Below are positions 8,036-16,648 of a stretch of DNA of 64,000 bases, in pieces. This DNA is from a bacterium. GTDB lineage: Bacteria; Verrucomicrobiota; Verrucomicrobiia; Limisphaerales; UBA11358. Position 1 is the stretch's first letter. The number at the start of each line of letters is the position of its first letter. The notes under the pieces are model-generated. The model saw only the letters and a program-made list of their open reading frames with translations, ran no database searches and had not been told where the DNA came from. The translations under genes were made by a program, and so were the position numbers. The DNA lies in NCBI GenBank assembly GCA_021813325.1, contig JAKALA010000009.1, positions 1 through 64,000 of the forward strand, given 5' to 3'.

Positions 8036-10288
8036 ATGAAACGACTAATTGCCCCCGCAATGGCCTGCCTGCTGGCTGTTGCTGTCGCCTCCGCGAAATC
8101 ACCCGTGGATTTTGCCAAACCCATCATCGGAACCGCTGAACACGGCCACGTGTATCCGGGCGCCACAGTGCCCTTCGGCATGGTGCAGCTTTCGCCGGAT
8201 ACCCGCGACAACACGTGGGACGGCTGCTCGGGTTATCACTATTCCGACACCAGCATTTTGGGGTTTTCGCACAATCATTTGACCGGCACGGGCTGTGCGG
8301 ACCTTGGCAACATATTGCTCATGCCCACGGTGGGGCCGGTGAAACTGGTTCCGGGCAGCCAGCCCGGTGAAGGTTACCGCGCGCGGTTTTCGCATGATCA
8401 AGAGGTGGCGCGCCCGGGTTACTATTCGGTGGTGTTGCCGGACTATAATGTGAAGGTGGAATTGACCGCGACCGCGCGGGCGGGGTTTCATCGTTACACA
8501 TTTCCCGCAACCTCTGAAGCCCATGTGATCGTGGATTTGCAGCATGGCGTGGGCAATGGCGTCACCGATGCCCAGCTCACGATCGAAAATGACCATACGG
8601 CCAGCGGCTACCGCCGCAGTGATGGCTGGGGCGGCAGCAAGGTTTATTATTTTGTGATGGAATTCTCCCGTCCGTTCGACTCGGCCGCCGTGGCGGACAT
8701 CGACAAGGATCTTCCGACCAAGCAAACCAGCGGCAAACATGTCAAAGGTCATTTTGATTTCAAGACCAAGGCCGGCGAGCAAATCTTGGTGAAAGTCGGG
8801 CTTTCAACGGTGAGCGTGGCAGGCGCCCGCAACAATCTCCAGACCGAAATTCCGAAATGGAACTTTGACGCGGTGGCCAAGGCCGCCAGCAAGGAATGGA
8901 ACCAGGCGCTGGGCACGGTTAAGGTGGACACCAAGGACACTGATCTGAAGGAAACGTTCTACACGGCGTTGTATCATTCCATGGTGGCGCCAACGCTGTT
9001 GAGCGACGTGGACGGACGGTTTCGCGGGCCGGACGGCAATATCCATGATGCCAAGGGGTATGAATATTATACCGAGCTTTCCTTGTGGGACACGTTTCGC
9101 GCGGAGAATCCGCTGCTGACGTTGGTCCAGCCCGAACACGTGAATGATTTTGTGAACACCATGCTGGCGCATTTCAAAATCTTCGGCCACAATACGCTGC
9201 CCGTCTGGCCCGAAGGCGGACGGGAAACCTGGTGCATGATCGGCAATCACGCGATTCCCGTCATCGCCGATGCTTACCTGAAAGGTTTCCGGAACTACGA
9301 CCCGAACGAAGCGCTCAATGACATGATCGTCAGCACCGATCAGAACCGCGAACAGTTGTCGGATTATCGCGACAAAGGTTTCATTCCCACCGGCAATGGC
9401 CGTCAGAGCGTTTCAAAATTGTTGGAATATGCCTACGACGACTCCTGCATTTCCCGTCTGGCCAAAGCCTTGGGCAAGGATGACGTCGCGGCGAAATACG
9501 CCCGGCGCTCGCAAAATTGGGAAAACGTCTTTGATCCTTCCACGGGTTTCATGCGCGGCAAAAACGCCGATGGCAGTTGGGTGACTCCGTTCACGCGCCA
9601 CGAAAGTGACAGCATCAATTTCAACGAATACACCGAGGCCAATGCGTGGCAATACAACTTCTTCGTGCTGCACAACGTGCCCGGTCTAATCGCCAAGCTG
9701 GGCGGCGATGACAAATTTGCCGCGCGCATTGACGAAATGTTCGACACCAAGGATCCGATCCCGAATTTGGGATCCATCCCGGATGTCACCGGGGTTTTGG
9801 GCATGTATTCGCACGGCAACGAACCGGATCAGCATGTTTGCTATCTCTACAACTACGCCGGGATGCCGTGGAAAACCCAGGCCCGCGTGCGGCAAATCGC
9901 CAACATGTTTTACAACAACACACCGGGCGGACTTTGCGGCAATGATGACTGTGGCCAGACTTCGGCTTGGTTTGTGTTTTCGGCTATGGGCTTTTATCCG
10001 GTCGATCCCGTCAGCGGAGATTACATCCTCGGCAGTCCGCTGTTGGACAAGGTGACGTTGAAACTGGATTCCCGATTTGCCAAGGGCAAAACCTTCACGG
10101 TGATCGCGAAGAATAATTCGCCCAAAAACATGTTTATCCAGTCGGCCACGCTCAATGGCAAGCCCCTGAATCGGAGCTGGATTTCCCATGAGGAAATCAC
10201 GGCGGGCGGCAAACTGGTGCTGAACATGGGACCGGAACCGAACAAGGAATTCGGGGCGGCTGATGCGGCTCGTCCGCCGAAAATTTGA
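8036..10288 (+). CDS. Secreted GH92 alpha-mannosidase, copy 1
   Basis: Calcium-dependent exo-acting alpha-mannosidase of family GH92, trimming alpha-linked mannose from N-glycans or yeast/plant mannans. 750 residues, with a signal peptide (LLAVAVASA, cleavage about residue 20). The N-terminal beta-sandwich opens with the diagnostic YPGATVPFGMVQLSPDT motif. The C-terminal helical domain carries SHGNEPDQH with the predicted acid Glu596, and GGLCGNDDCGQTSAWF with the Asp pair at 637-638 associated with the general base. Length and motif order match the full-length family. Only 33 bases separate it from the second GH92 gene, so they are likely one transcript. The linkage cleaved (1,2, 1,3, 1,4 or 1,6) cannot be decided here. 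Confidence 0.95.
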   Translation: MKRLIAPAMACLLAVAVASAKSPVDFAKPIIGTAEHGHVYPGATVPFGMVQLSPDTRDNTWDGCSGYHYSDTSILGFSHNHLTGTGCADLGNILLMPTVGPVKLVPGSQPGEGYRARFSHDQEVARPGYYSVVLPDYNVKVELTATARAGFHRYTFPATSEAHVIVDLQHGVGNGVTDAQLTIENDHTASGYRRSDGWGGSKVYYFVMEFSRPFDSAAVADIDKDLPTKQTSGKHVKGHFDFKTKAGEQILVKVGLSTVSVAGARNNLQTEIPKWNFDAVAKAASKEWNQALGTVKVDTKDTDLKETFYTALYHSMVAPTLLSDVDGRFRGPDGNIHDAKGYEYYTELSLWDTFRAENPLLTLVQPEHVNDFVNTMLAHFKIFGHNTLPVWPEGGRETWCMIGNHAIPVIADAYLKGFRNYDPNEALNDMIVSTDQNREQLSDYRDKGFIPTGNGRQSVSKLLEYAYDDSCISRLAKALGKDDVAAKYARRSQNWENVFDPSTGFMRGKNADGSWVTPFTRHESDSINFNEYTEANAWQYNFFVLHNVPGLIAKLGGDDKFAARIDEMFDTKDPIPNLGSIPDVTGVLGMYSHGNEPDQHVCYLYNYAGMPWKTQARVRQIANMFYNNTPGGLCGNDDCGQTSAWFVFSAMGFYPVDPVSGDYILGSPLLDKVTLKLDSRFAKGKTFTVIAKNNSPKNMFIQSATLNGKPLNRSWISHEEITAGGKLVLNMGPEPNKEFGAADAARPPKI

Positions 10289-10321
10289 TCTTCTGGCAAA
10301 TCTTCAATTCAAGAAACTAGT

Positions 10322-12640
10322 ATGAATTTAAGAAATCTTTTGTTTTCAACTACGGGAGCTTTGGCGGTCTCGTCCATCCTGGCGTTTGGCGTTGTCAGCC
10401 GGGCCGCCGCGGCGGCGCCGTTGGCTGATTATGTTCGACCGTTTGTCGGTGCGCAAGGTGAGGGGAACACGTTTCCCGGGCCGTCCGCGCCGTTTGGCAT
10501 GGTTCAAATCAGCCCGGACACCGACACCACCAATTGGAACACGGATTCGGGATATGAATATACCGACCCGACCATCATGGGCTTCAGCCTGACCCACCTG
10601 AGCGGCACCGGCTGTCCTGACCTCGGCGACTTTTTGTTCATGCCGCAAGTTGGCAATCCGGAATATGTCGTGGGTGCGAAAGATCATCCGGAGCAGGGCT
10701 ATCAATCGCTCTTTTCGCACAGCGACGAAGAAGCGTCGCCCGGCTATTACAAAGTGAAGCTTCAGAAATCCGGCGTGGTGGCCGAACTGACCGCTGGCGA
10801 ACGTGCCGGCATACTGCGCTTCACTTACCCGGCCACGGATGAAGCGTCCATTTTGGCGGATTTAACCCATGTGATTAATGGCGGACGCTGGCGCATTGCC
10901 GAATCGCGTTTTCGCATCGAAGACGGTTCCACCATCACCGGGTTCCATCTGGTGAATGGCTGGGCCAAGGAGCGATACCTGTATTTTGCGGCGCGTTTTT
11001 CGCGTCCATTTGATGAAGGCCGGATCATCAGCAACGGCAAGCCGGTGGTTTACAAGAGCTACATCAACTATCGTTTCCGCAGTCAGAACGAAGCCGCGGG
11101 CACCAACCTGCAATTCATCGCCAAGTATAAAACGCATGCCGGGGAAGTGATTCAGGTAAAGGTGGCCGTTTCCGCCGTCAGTGCCGCCAACGCGTTGCAA
11201 AATCTCGACGCCGAAATTCCGGGCTGGGATTTCAACAAACTTCGCGAAACCACCCGGGCCAAATGGAATCAGGAACTGAGCAAAATTCAGATCGAAGGCT
11301 CCGACGAACAAAAAGAAACGTTTTACACCTCGCTTTACCACGCATTTCTGGTGCCGAATCTTTACCAGGATGTGAACGGGCAATATCGCGGCTTCGATCA
11401 AAACATCCATCAAAGCAAAAAATTCACCAAATACACGGTGTTTTCCTTGTGGGACACATTCCGCGCCGAGCATCCGCTGCTGGCGTTGATCCAGGAAAAG
11501 CGCGATTCCGACATGATCAATTCGTTGTTGGATCATTACGATGAAAGCGCCGATCACCTGTTGCCCATGTGGGAACTGCAAGGCAATGAAACCTGGTGCA
11601 TGATTGGTTACCACGCCGCGCCCGTGATCGCCGATGGCTTTTTGAAAGGCGTTAAAGGTTTCGATCCGCAACGGGCCTACAATGCCATCAAAACCACGGC
11701 AATGAATCCGGATTACGACGGGCTCGCCGCGTATCGCAAGCTGGGTTGGGTGCCGTTTGATGAAGAGGATGAATCGCTTTCCAAGACGCTGGAATACGCC
11801 TACGACGATTACAGCATCGCGCAAATGGCCAAGGCGCTGGGCAAGTCGGACGACTACGCCTATTTCATGAAGCGCGCCGCGAGCTACAAAAATATTTACG
11901 ATCCGTCCATTGGCTGGATGCGGCCGAAAGATTCCCAGGGCAACTGGCGCACCAATTTTGACGCCCATCTGTTTGGCGGCGGCCCGAATTTGGACGATGT
12001 GACCGAAGGCACCAGCTCGCAATATTCCTGGTTTGTGCCGCAGGACGTGCCCGGCTTTATTCAACTGGTGGGCGGAAGGGAAAAATTCATCGAAAAATTG
12101 GATTCGTTGTTTGATGCCAAGCAATCGGAGAAGTTCCGCAGCGAGCTTTCAGAAAATGATCTGCGCGGATGCATCGGTGAATACTGGCATGGCAATGAGC
12201 CGGCGCATCATGTCATCTATCTCTACTGCTATGCCGGTCAGCCTTGGAAAGCGGCTGAAAAATTGCATGAAGTCGTGAAAACCCAATACGGCTCCGGCCC
12301 CGGTTCATTGTGCGGCAATGACGACTGCGGCCAGATGTCCGCCTGGTATATGTTCACCTGCATGGGCTTTTATCCCGTGTGTCCGGCCAGTGATTACTAC
12401 GTCATTGGCGCGCCGCAGATTCCCAAGGCGGTCATGCGCCTTTCCAACGGGAAAAAATTCACGATGACCGCGCGGAACATTTCGAACCAAAACATCTATG
12501 TTCAATCCGTGCGTTTGAACGGCAAGCATTGGGATTCCCCCTTCCTGCCGTATCGGGAATTGAAAAACGGTGGAAAACTGGAATTCGTCATGGGCCCGCA
12601 GCCAAGCCAGTGGGGAACCCATCCCCAAATCCCCGAGTAA
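10322..12640 (+). CDS. Secreted GH92 alpha-mannosidase, copy 2
   Basis: Second, clearly divergent member of family GH92, 772 residues, with a signal peptide of about 33 residues ending in SRAAAAA. It has the same architecture as copy 1: FPGPSAPFGMVQISPDT at the N-terminus, WHGNEPAHHVIYLYCYAG (predicted acid Glu) and CGNDDCGQMSAWYMFTCMGF (base Asp pair) in the C-terminal domain. The two proteins differ throughout their loops, for example SEYTDPTIMGFS versus YHYSDTSILGFS regions, so this is an old duplication rather than a recent repeat, and the two may cut different linkages. It lies 33 bases after copy 1 and 36 bases before the BSP-like peptidase gene. Confidence 0.95.
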   Translation: MNLRNLLFSTTGALAVSSILAFGVVSRAAAAAPLADYVRPFVGAQGEGNTFPGPSAPFGMVQISPDTDTTNWNTDSGYEYTDPTIMGFSLTHLSGTGCPDLGDFLFMPQVGNPEYVVGAKDHPEQGYQSLFSHSDEEASPGYYKVKLQKSGVVAELTAGERAGILRFTYPATDEASILADLTHVINGGRWRIAESRFRIEDGSTITGFHLVNGWAKERYLYFAARFSRPFDEGRIISNGKPVVYKSYINYRFRSQNEAAGTNLQFIAKYKTHAGEVIQVKVAVSAVSAANALQNLDAEIPGWDFNKLRETTRAKWNQELSKIQIEGSDEQKETFYTSLYHAFLVPNLYQDVNGQYRGFDQNIHQSKKFTKYTVFSLWDTFRAEHPLLALIQEKRDSDMINSLLDHYDESADHLLPMWELQGNETWCMIGYHAAPVIADGFLKGVKGFDPQRAYNAIKTTAMNPDYDGLAAYRKLGWVPFDEEDESLSKTLEYAYDDYSIAQMAKALGKSDDYAYFMKRAASYKNIYDPSIGWMRPKDSQGNWRTNFDAHLFGGGPNLDDVTEGTSSQYSWFVPQDVPGFIQLVGGREKFIEKLDSLFDAKQSEKFRSELSENDLRGCIGEYWHGNEPAHHVIYLYCYAGQPWKAAEKLHEVVKTQYGSGPGSLCGNDDCGQMSAWYMFTCMGFYPVCPASDYYVIGAPQIPKAVMRLSNGKKFTMTARNISNQNIYVQSVRLNGKHWDSPFLPYRELKNGGKLEFVMGPQPSQWGTHPQIPE

Positions 12641-12676
12641 ACTGAAACCATAACCAACAACAACCCCCTGAATTCA

Positions 12677-14035
12677 ATGAAAACATACCAATGGGTGGCC
12701 GGCTTGAGCGCGCTCGCGCTGGCAACGGCGGTTGCCAGTGCCGAAACCAAAGTGACCGTGGATTACAACGGCAACGACGAGGCGACCTCCGCCTTTGCGT
12801 TTAAAACCGTGCCGGCTCCGTCGGCTAATGACGCGGCGACCTCCGCCAAGTTTGAAATCATCGCCGGCCATGCGGACGGAAACGGCGGCGGATTGGAAAA
12901 ACTGCATGACGGCGCGCTGCCGGAAGATGCCGATCAACCTTCGGATAATTTCTTTTTCCAGGCCGGCGGCAACGGTGGCCGCGTGCGGGTGGACCTGGGA
13001 AGTGAAATTAACATTCGCCAGGTCAACACGTATTCCTGGCATCCCGGTTCCCGCGGACCGCAGGTTTACAAGTTGTATGCGTCCGATGGCGCGGCTGGTG
13101 ATTTCAACGCCGCCCCCGGCGCTGGCGTCGCGCCCGACCAATGCGGGTGGAAGTTGATCGCGTCGGTTGACACCAAGCCCAAGTCCGAGGACGGCGGGGG
13201 ACAATATGGCGTGAGCATTTCGGACACGGATGGCAGCCTCGGCAAATTCCGCTATTTGCTTTTTGACGTGGCGGCCGCCGAGCGAGACGACGCCTTTGGC
13301 AACACGTTCTACAGTGAAATCGACGTGGTGGATGCCAACGCTCCCGTGGCGCAAAACGCCACCGCGCCCAAGGGAAATTTCTCCATCAAAACATCCGATG
13401 GAAAATGCACCATCACGATCAACACGGACAAGGCCCCCGAGTTGAAGGACTGGGCGGATCACACGCTCGCTTCGGCGCTGGCGGAGTGGTATCCAAAGAT
13501 CGTGGCTATTTTGCCGAGTGAAGGTTACACCGCCCCGTCGCATTTCAAAATCACCCTCAAGCCCATGCCCGGCGTCGCTTACACGGCCGGCCAAAGCGTG
13601 GTGGCCAATTCCGATTGGCTGAACAAGGAACTCCATGGCGAGGCGGTGGGTTCGTTGATTCATGAGGCCGTTCATGTGGTCCAGCATCTGGGCGGCAATG
13701 CCGTTCATAATCCCGGCTGGCTGGTGGAAGGCACCGCTGATTACATCCGCTGGTTCAAATATGAGCCGCAAAGCCACGGTGCGGACATGGTTTGGATGCG
13801 GAAACACGGGAAGAACTTCAACCCGCATTACAACGACAGCTATCGCATTACCGCCAATTTCCTGAACTACGTCTCGGAAAAATATGACGCGAACATCGTC
13901 ACTCAAATGAACGCCGCGATGCGCGATGGAAAATATGACGATGATCTCTGGAAACAATTGACGGGCAAAACCGCGCCTGAACTGGGCGAAGAATGGAACA
14001 AGGAAGTCGCGGCCCAAATGGCGGCGAAAGATTAA
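12677..14035 (+). CDS. Secreted basic-secretory-protein (BSP) family metallopeptidase
   Basis: Putative secreted zinc peptidase, 452 residues, signal peptide cleaved about residue 22 (ATAVASA). The C-terminal third matches the plant-type basic secretory protein family: LIHEAVHVVQHLGG with zinc ligands His329 and His333, then NPGWLVEGTADYIRW, the usual WxxEGxADYxRW partner motif. Residues about 25-220 form a beta-rich region with a Gly-rich ligand-site-like stretch and LGSEINIRQVNTYSW, resembling discoidin/F5-8-type binding modules; this part is inference. It ends the GH92-GH92 block, so peptide release from mannosylated glycoproteins is a reasonable role. A hairpin at 14057-14099 lies just downstream. 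Confidence 0.85.
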   Translation: MKTYQWVAGLSALALATAVASAETKVTVDYNGNDEATSAFAFKTVPAPSANDAATSAKFEIIAGHADGNGGGLEKLHDGALPEDADQPSDNFFFQAGGNGGRVRVDLGSEINIRQVNTYSWHPGSRGPQVYKLYASDGAAGDFNAAPGAGVAPDQCGWKLIASVDTKPKSEDGGGQYGVSISDTDGSLGKFRYLLFDVAAAERDDAFGNTFYSEIDVVDANAPVAQNATAPKGNFSIKTSDGKCTITINTDKAPELKDWADHTLASALAEWYPKIVAILPSEGYTAPSHFKITLKPMPGVAYTAGQSVVANSDWLNKELHGEAVGSLIHEAVHVVQHLGGNAVHNPGWLVEGTADYIRWFKYEPQSHGADMVWMRKHGKNFNPHYNDSYRITANFLNYVSEKYDANIVTQMNAAMRDGKYDDDLWKQLTGKTAPELGEEWNKEVAAQMAAKD

Positions 14036-14056
14036 ATCCAGCCGGCTTAACCCAAA

Positions 14057-14099
14057 CTCGTCAAGCGCCTGGAAGTTCCGCTTTCAGGGCCTTGACGAG
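14057..14099. terminator. Long convergent hairpin, probable transcription terminator
   Basis: Two 19-base arms (14057-14075 and 14081-14099) are complementary at 16 of 19 positions around a 5-base loop, TTCCG. On the plus strand the hairpin is followed by CTTTTCG, fitting a terminator 21 bases after the BSP-peptidase stop. The same hairpin contains the last codons and stop of the converging class V PLP-enzyme gene, so it could stop transcription from both sides. The T-run is short, which lowers confidence in the plus direction. Confidence 0.55.
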
Positions 14100-15281
14100 C
14101 TTTTCGTATTGGGGAAATGCGTTGTAAAGCTGGGCGGAAATGCGCACCAGCCGTTTCGGCGCCGCCGGCCATGAAATGATGGGCACTTCGATCCGGTGTT
14201 TTTCCCGCAAAAAATCCTGCAACGGATATTCATTATACGGCAGCTTTGGGCCGAAATTTGCAGGCGCGTCGGGCAGGGGCACCGCCGCCAAGGAGCCGAT
14301 CGCTGCTTCGGAACACGGTTCAGGAACATCGAACGCTTCGCAAAGTAATTTTCGTGCCGCCAAGGCGAGCTTACGGTTTTGGGTCATGACTTCTGCCCAG
14401 CCGCCAGCCATTTGGCGGCCCATGAAACGAATGGCAGCCGGCACGCTGAGAGCAGCGGACGGATCCCAGGTTCCCGGCCAGCCAAATTCCAACTGAAATC
14501 GCGAGCGATCGGTGCGCCGGGAATTGGCCCCGTGACTGATGGTCAGCGGGCGGATAGCCGTCTGTTTGTCATGGCGCACATGCAGCAGCGCCACGCCTTT
14601 CGGCGCACAGAGCCACTTGTGGCAATTTCCGGTGTAATAGGTGGCGCCCAATTGATTCAGATTTAAAGGGATCATCCCTGGAGCGTGCGCGCCATCAATC
14701 AGCGTGTCCACGCCGCGACGATTCAGTTCAGCCACCAATGGGCCAATCGGCAGCACGACGCCGGTTTGGCTGGTGACATGGTCGATTAAGACCAGCCGGG
14801 TCCGGCTGGTCACGCATTGCAGAACGGGATCGAGCAGGCCGGCGAGGTTGGTGAAAGGAAATGGAATTTGCGCCAGCACGACGCGCGCTCCCGAGCGTTC
14901 GGCCACAAAATCCAGGGCGTTGCGGCTCGCGTTGTATTCCTGGTTGGTGACGACCAGTTCATCGCCTGGTCGAAAATTCAAGGAGCGCAAAACGGTGTTC
15001 ACGCCGGTGGTGGCGTTGTTTACAAAGACCAGATCCTGCGCGTCGGCCCCAACAAAATGCGCGAGTGTGGCCCGCGCCGCATCCAACGGATCTTCCATTT
15101 CGCGGACGAGAAATTGCAGCGGCTGTTTCTCCATTCGCTGGCGCCAGTCGTTTTGGGCTGTCAGCACTGCTAGCGGACAGGCGCCGAACGCGCCGTGATT
15201 GAGGAAAATTACTTCCGGATCAAGCAGCCAATTGCCCGGATCGGCGACGGGTTGGTTCAAGTCATTGAGATGCGTTGGCAT
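14061..15281 (-). CDS. Class V aminotransferase-fold PLP enzyme (isopenicillin N epimerase-like)
   Basis: Cytoplasmic PLP enzyme of aminotransferase class V, 406 residues. The subgroup resembles CefD/isopenicillin-N-epimerase-like and cysteine desulfurase-like proteins: VIFLNHGAFGACP near the N-terminus, FVNNATTGVNTVLRSL (phosphate-binding region), TLIDGAHAPGMIPLNL with the PLP-pairing Asp, and YYTGNCHKWLCAPKG with the Schiff-base Lys. No sulfur-acceptor Cys loop typical of IscS is evident. The name is structural only; many such proteins are uncharacterised and beta-lactam synthesis is not implied. It starts 27 bases after the threonine ammonia-lyase gene, so the two may share a transcript. 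Its last codons lie in a terminator-like hairpin. Confidence 0.85.
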   Translation of the reverse strand: MPTHLNDLNQPVADPGNWLLDPEVIFLNHGAFGACPLAVLTAQNDWRQRMEKQPLQFLVREMEDPLDAARATLAHFVGADAQDLVFVNNATTGVNTVLRSLNFRPGDELVVTNQEYNASRNALDFVAERSGARVVLAQIPFPFTNLAGLLDPVLQCVTSRTRLVLIDHVTSQTGVVLPIGPLVAELNRRGVDTLIDGAHAPGMIPLNLNQLGATYYTGNCHKWLCAPKGVALLHVRHDKQTAIRPLTISHGANSRRTDRSRFQLEFGWPGTWDPSAALSVPAAIRFMGRQMAGGWAEVMTQNRKLALAARKLLCEAFDVPEPCSEAAIGSLAAVPLPDAPANFGPKLPYNEYPLQDFLREKHRIEVPIISWPAAPKRLVRISAQLYNAFPQYEKLVKALKAELPGA

Positions 15282-15308
15282 AATGCTCGCAAAAACAGAC
15301 GTGGCAGG

Positions 15309-16538
15309 TCATCGCAGGCGTGGCATCACGTCGCGATCCGGCAGCGAAGTGTGAAAGCCGGCTTCCTGAAGCGATTTGACGATATGCGCCAGGTGGTCGA
15401 GACCGCGCGTTTGCATGATGAAATCCACGATGGCGGTTTGGAGCGGTTCGGCGCTGAAGGCGCGTTGATGATGAACTTCCATGACGTTGCCGCCCGCGGT
15501 GCCAATGCCGCCGGTCACGCGCGCCAGTTCGCCGGGCACATCGCGGGTTTCCACGCGGAGTCGCGCCAGATGGCCGCTGCGCACCAGTCCGCGCTGAATG
15601 ATGGAGGAAAGAATCATGAGATCGATGTTTCCGCCGCACAGCACCAGTCCAACTTTTTTTCCGTGAAACCGTTTCCGACCCTGCATCAAGGCGGCCAGGC
15701 CGCAGCCGCCGGCGCCTTCGACCACCGTTTTTTCCACCTGAAGCAACAGCAAAACGGCGTCTTCAATTTCATCTTCGCCCACCAGCAGAATATCGCTGAC
15801 GAGCTGTCGCACGATGCGGCGGGTGATGAGGCCGGGATTTTTCACGGCAATGCCTTCGGCCACGGTAAACCGTTCACATTTGAAAGGCTGTTTCTTGATC
15901 AGCCCGGCCATGGCGGGAAAACGTTTCGACTGAACGCCGACGATTTCAATGTCGGGTTTGATGCCTTTGGCGGCCACCGCCATGCCGGCGATCAGACCGC
16001 CGCCGCCGATGGGCACAATTAACGTGTCCAATTGCGGTTGTTGCGAAAGCATTTCCAAGGCGATGCTGCCCTGGCCGGCGATGACCAGCGGATCATCGTA
16101 AGGATGAATCAAGGTGAGCCGGCGCTTTTTGGCGAGCTTGAGGGTGAAGTCACGGGTTTCATCGAACGTATCGCCATCCAGAATCACTTCGGCGCCGTGG
16201 GCGCGGGTGTGTTCCACTTTGACGCTGGGCGTATGCCGGGGCATGACGATGACGGCGGGAATGCCCAGGCGGCGGGCGTGATAGGCCACGCCTTGCGCGT
16301 GGTTGCCGGCGGACATGGCAATGACGCCGCGCCGATGTTCGGCGGGCGTGAGCGAGAGCAGTTTGTTCAGCGCGCCGCGTTCCTTGAAGGCGGCGGTGAA
16401 CTGGAGATTTTCAAACTTCAGGTAAACCTCGGCGCCGGTGATTTGGGAAAGGGTGCGGGCGTAGGTGCAGGGTGTGAACAGCACCTTGCCGCGCAAGCGT
16501 TCGGCGGCGGCCTGCACCTGTTGAAAGCTCAGACTCAT
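15309..16538 (-). CDS. ilvA: Threonine ammonia-lyase with C-terminal ACT domain
   Basis: PLP enzyme deaminating threonine (and possibly serine) to 2-oxobutyrate and ammonia, first step towards isoleucine. 409 residues. FTAAFKERGALNKL gives the Schiff-base Lys52; SAGNHAQGVAYHA and the phosphate-binding loop PIGGGGLIAGM follow in the usual positions. Residues about 325-409 form an ACT-like domain (RVETRDVPGELARVTGGIG), matching the about 400-residue TdcB/IlvA short forms with one ACT domain rather than the 514-residue E. coli IlvA. The symbol ilvA is by role; tdcB-type catabolic function is possible. Followed closely by the class V PLP enzyme gene. Confidence 0.92.
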   Translation of the reverse strand: MSLSFQQVQAAAERLRGKVLFTPCTYARTLSQITGAEVYLKFENLQFTAAFKERGALNKLLSLTPAEHRRGVIAMSAGNHAQGVAYHARRLGIPAVIVMPRHTPSVKVEHTRAHGAEVILDGDTFDETRDFTLKLAKKRRLTLIHPYDDPLVIAGQGSIALEMLSQQPQLDTLIVPIGGGGLIAGMAVAAKGIKPDIEIVGVQSKRFPAMAGLIKKQPFKCERFTVAEGIAVKNPGLITRRIVRQLVSDILLVGEDEIEDAVLLLLQVEKTVVEGAGGCGLAALMQGRKRFHGKKVGLVLCGGNIDLMILSSIIQRGLVRSGHLARLRVETRDVPGELARVTGGIGTAGGNVMEVHHQRAFSAEPLQTAIVDFIMQTRGLDHLAHIVKSLQEAGFHTSLPDRDVMPRLR

Positions 16539-16648
16539 TGGCGAATTGTAATGTGCGCGGGCAGGCGGGCGAGTGGATTTTTTCAGCAGCCGTGGTGATG
16601 GCTGGAATTAACGGGGATGAATCGAAAACAAAATGTTCTCGCCGCCGG

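Noticed and set aside
10862..12124. 420-codon open frame on the minus strand
   Set aside because: Antisense shadow of the second GH92 gene, caused by G+C-rich third positions.
12674..14017. 447-codon open frame on the minus strand
   Set aside because: Antisense shadow of the BSP peptidase gene; no start context or domain.
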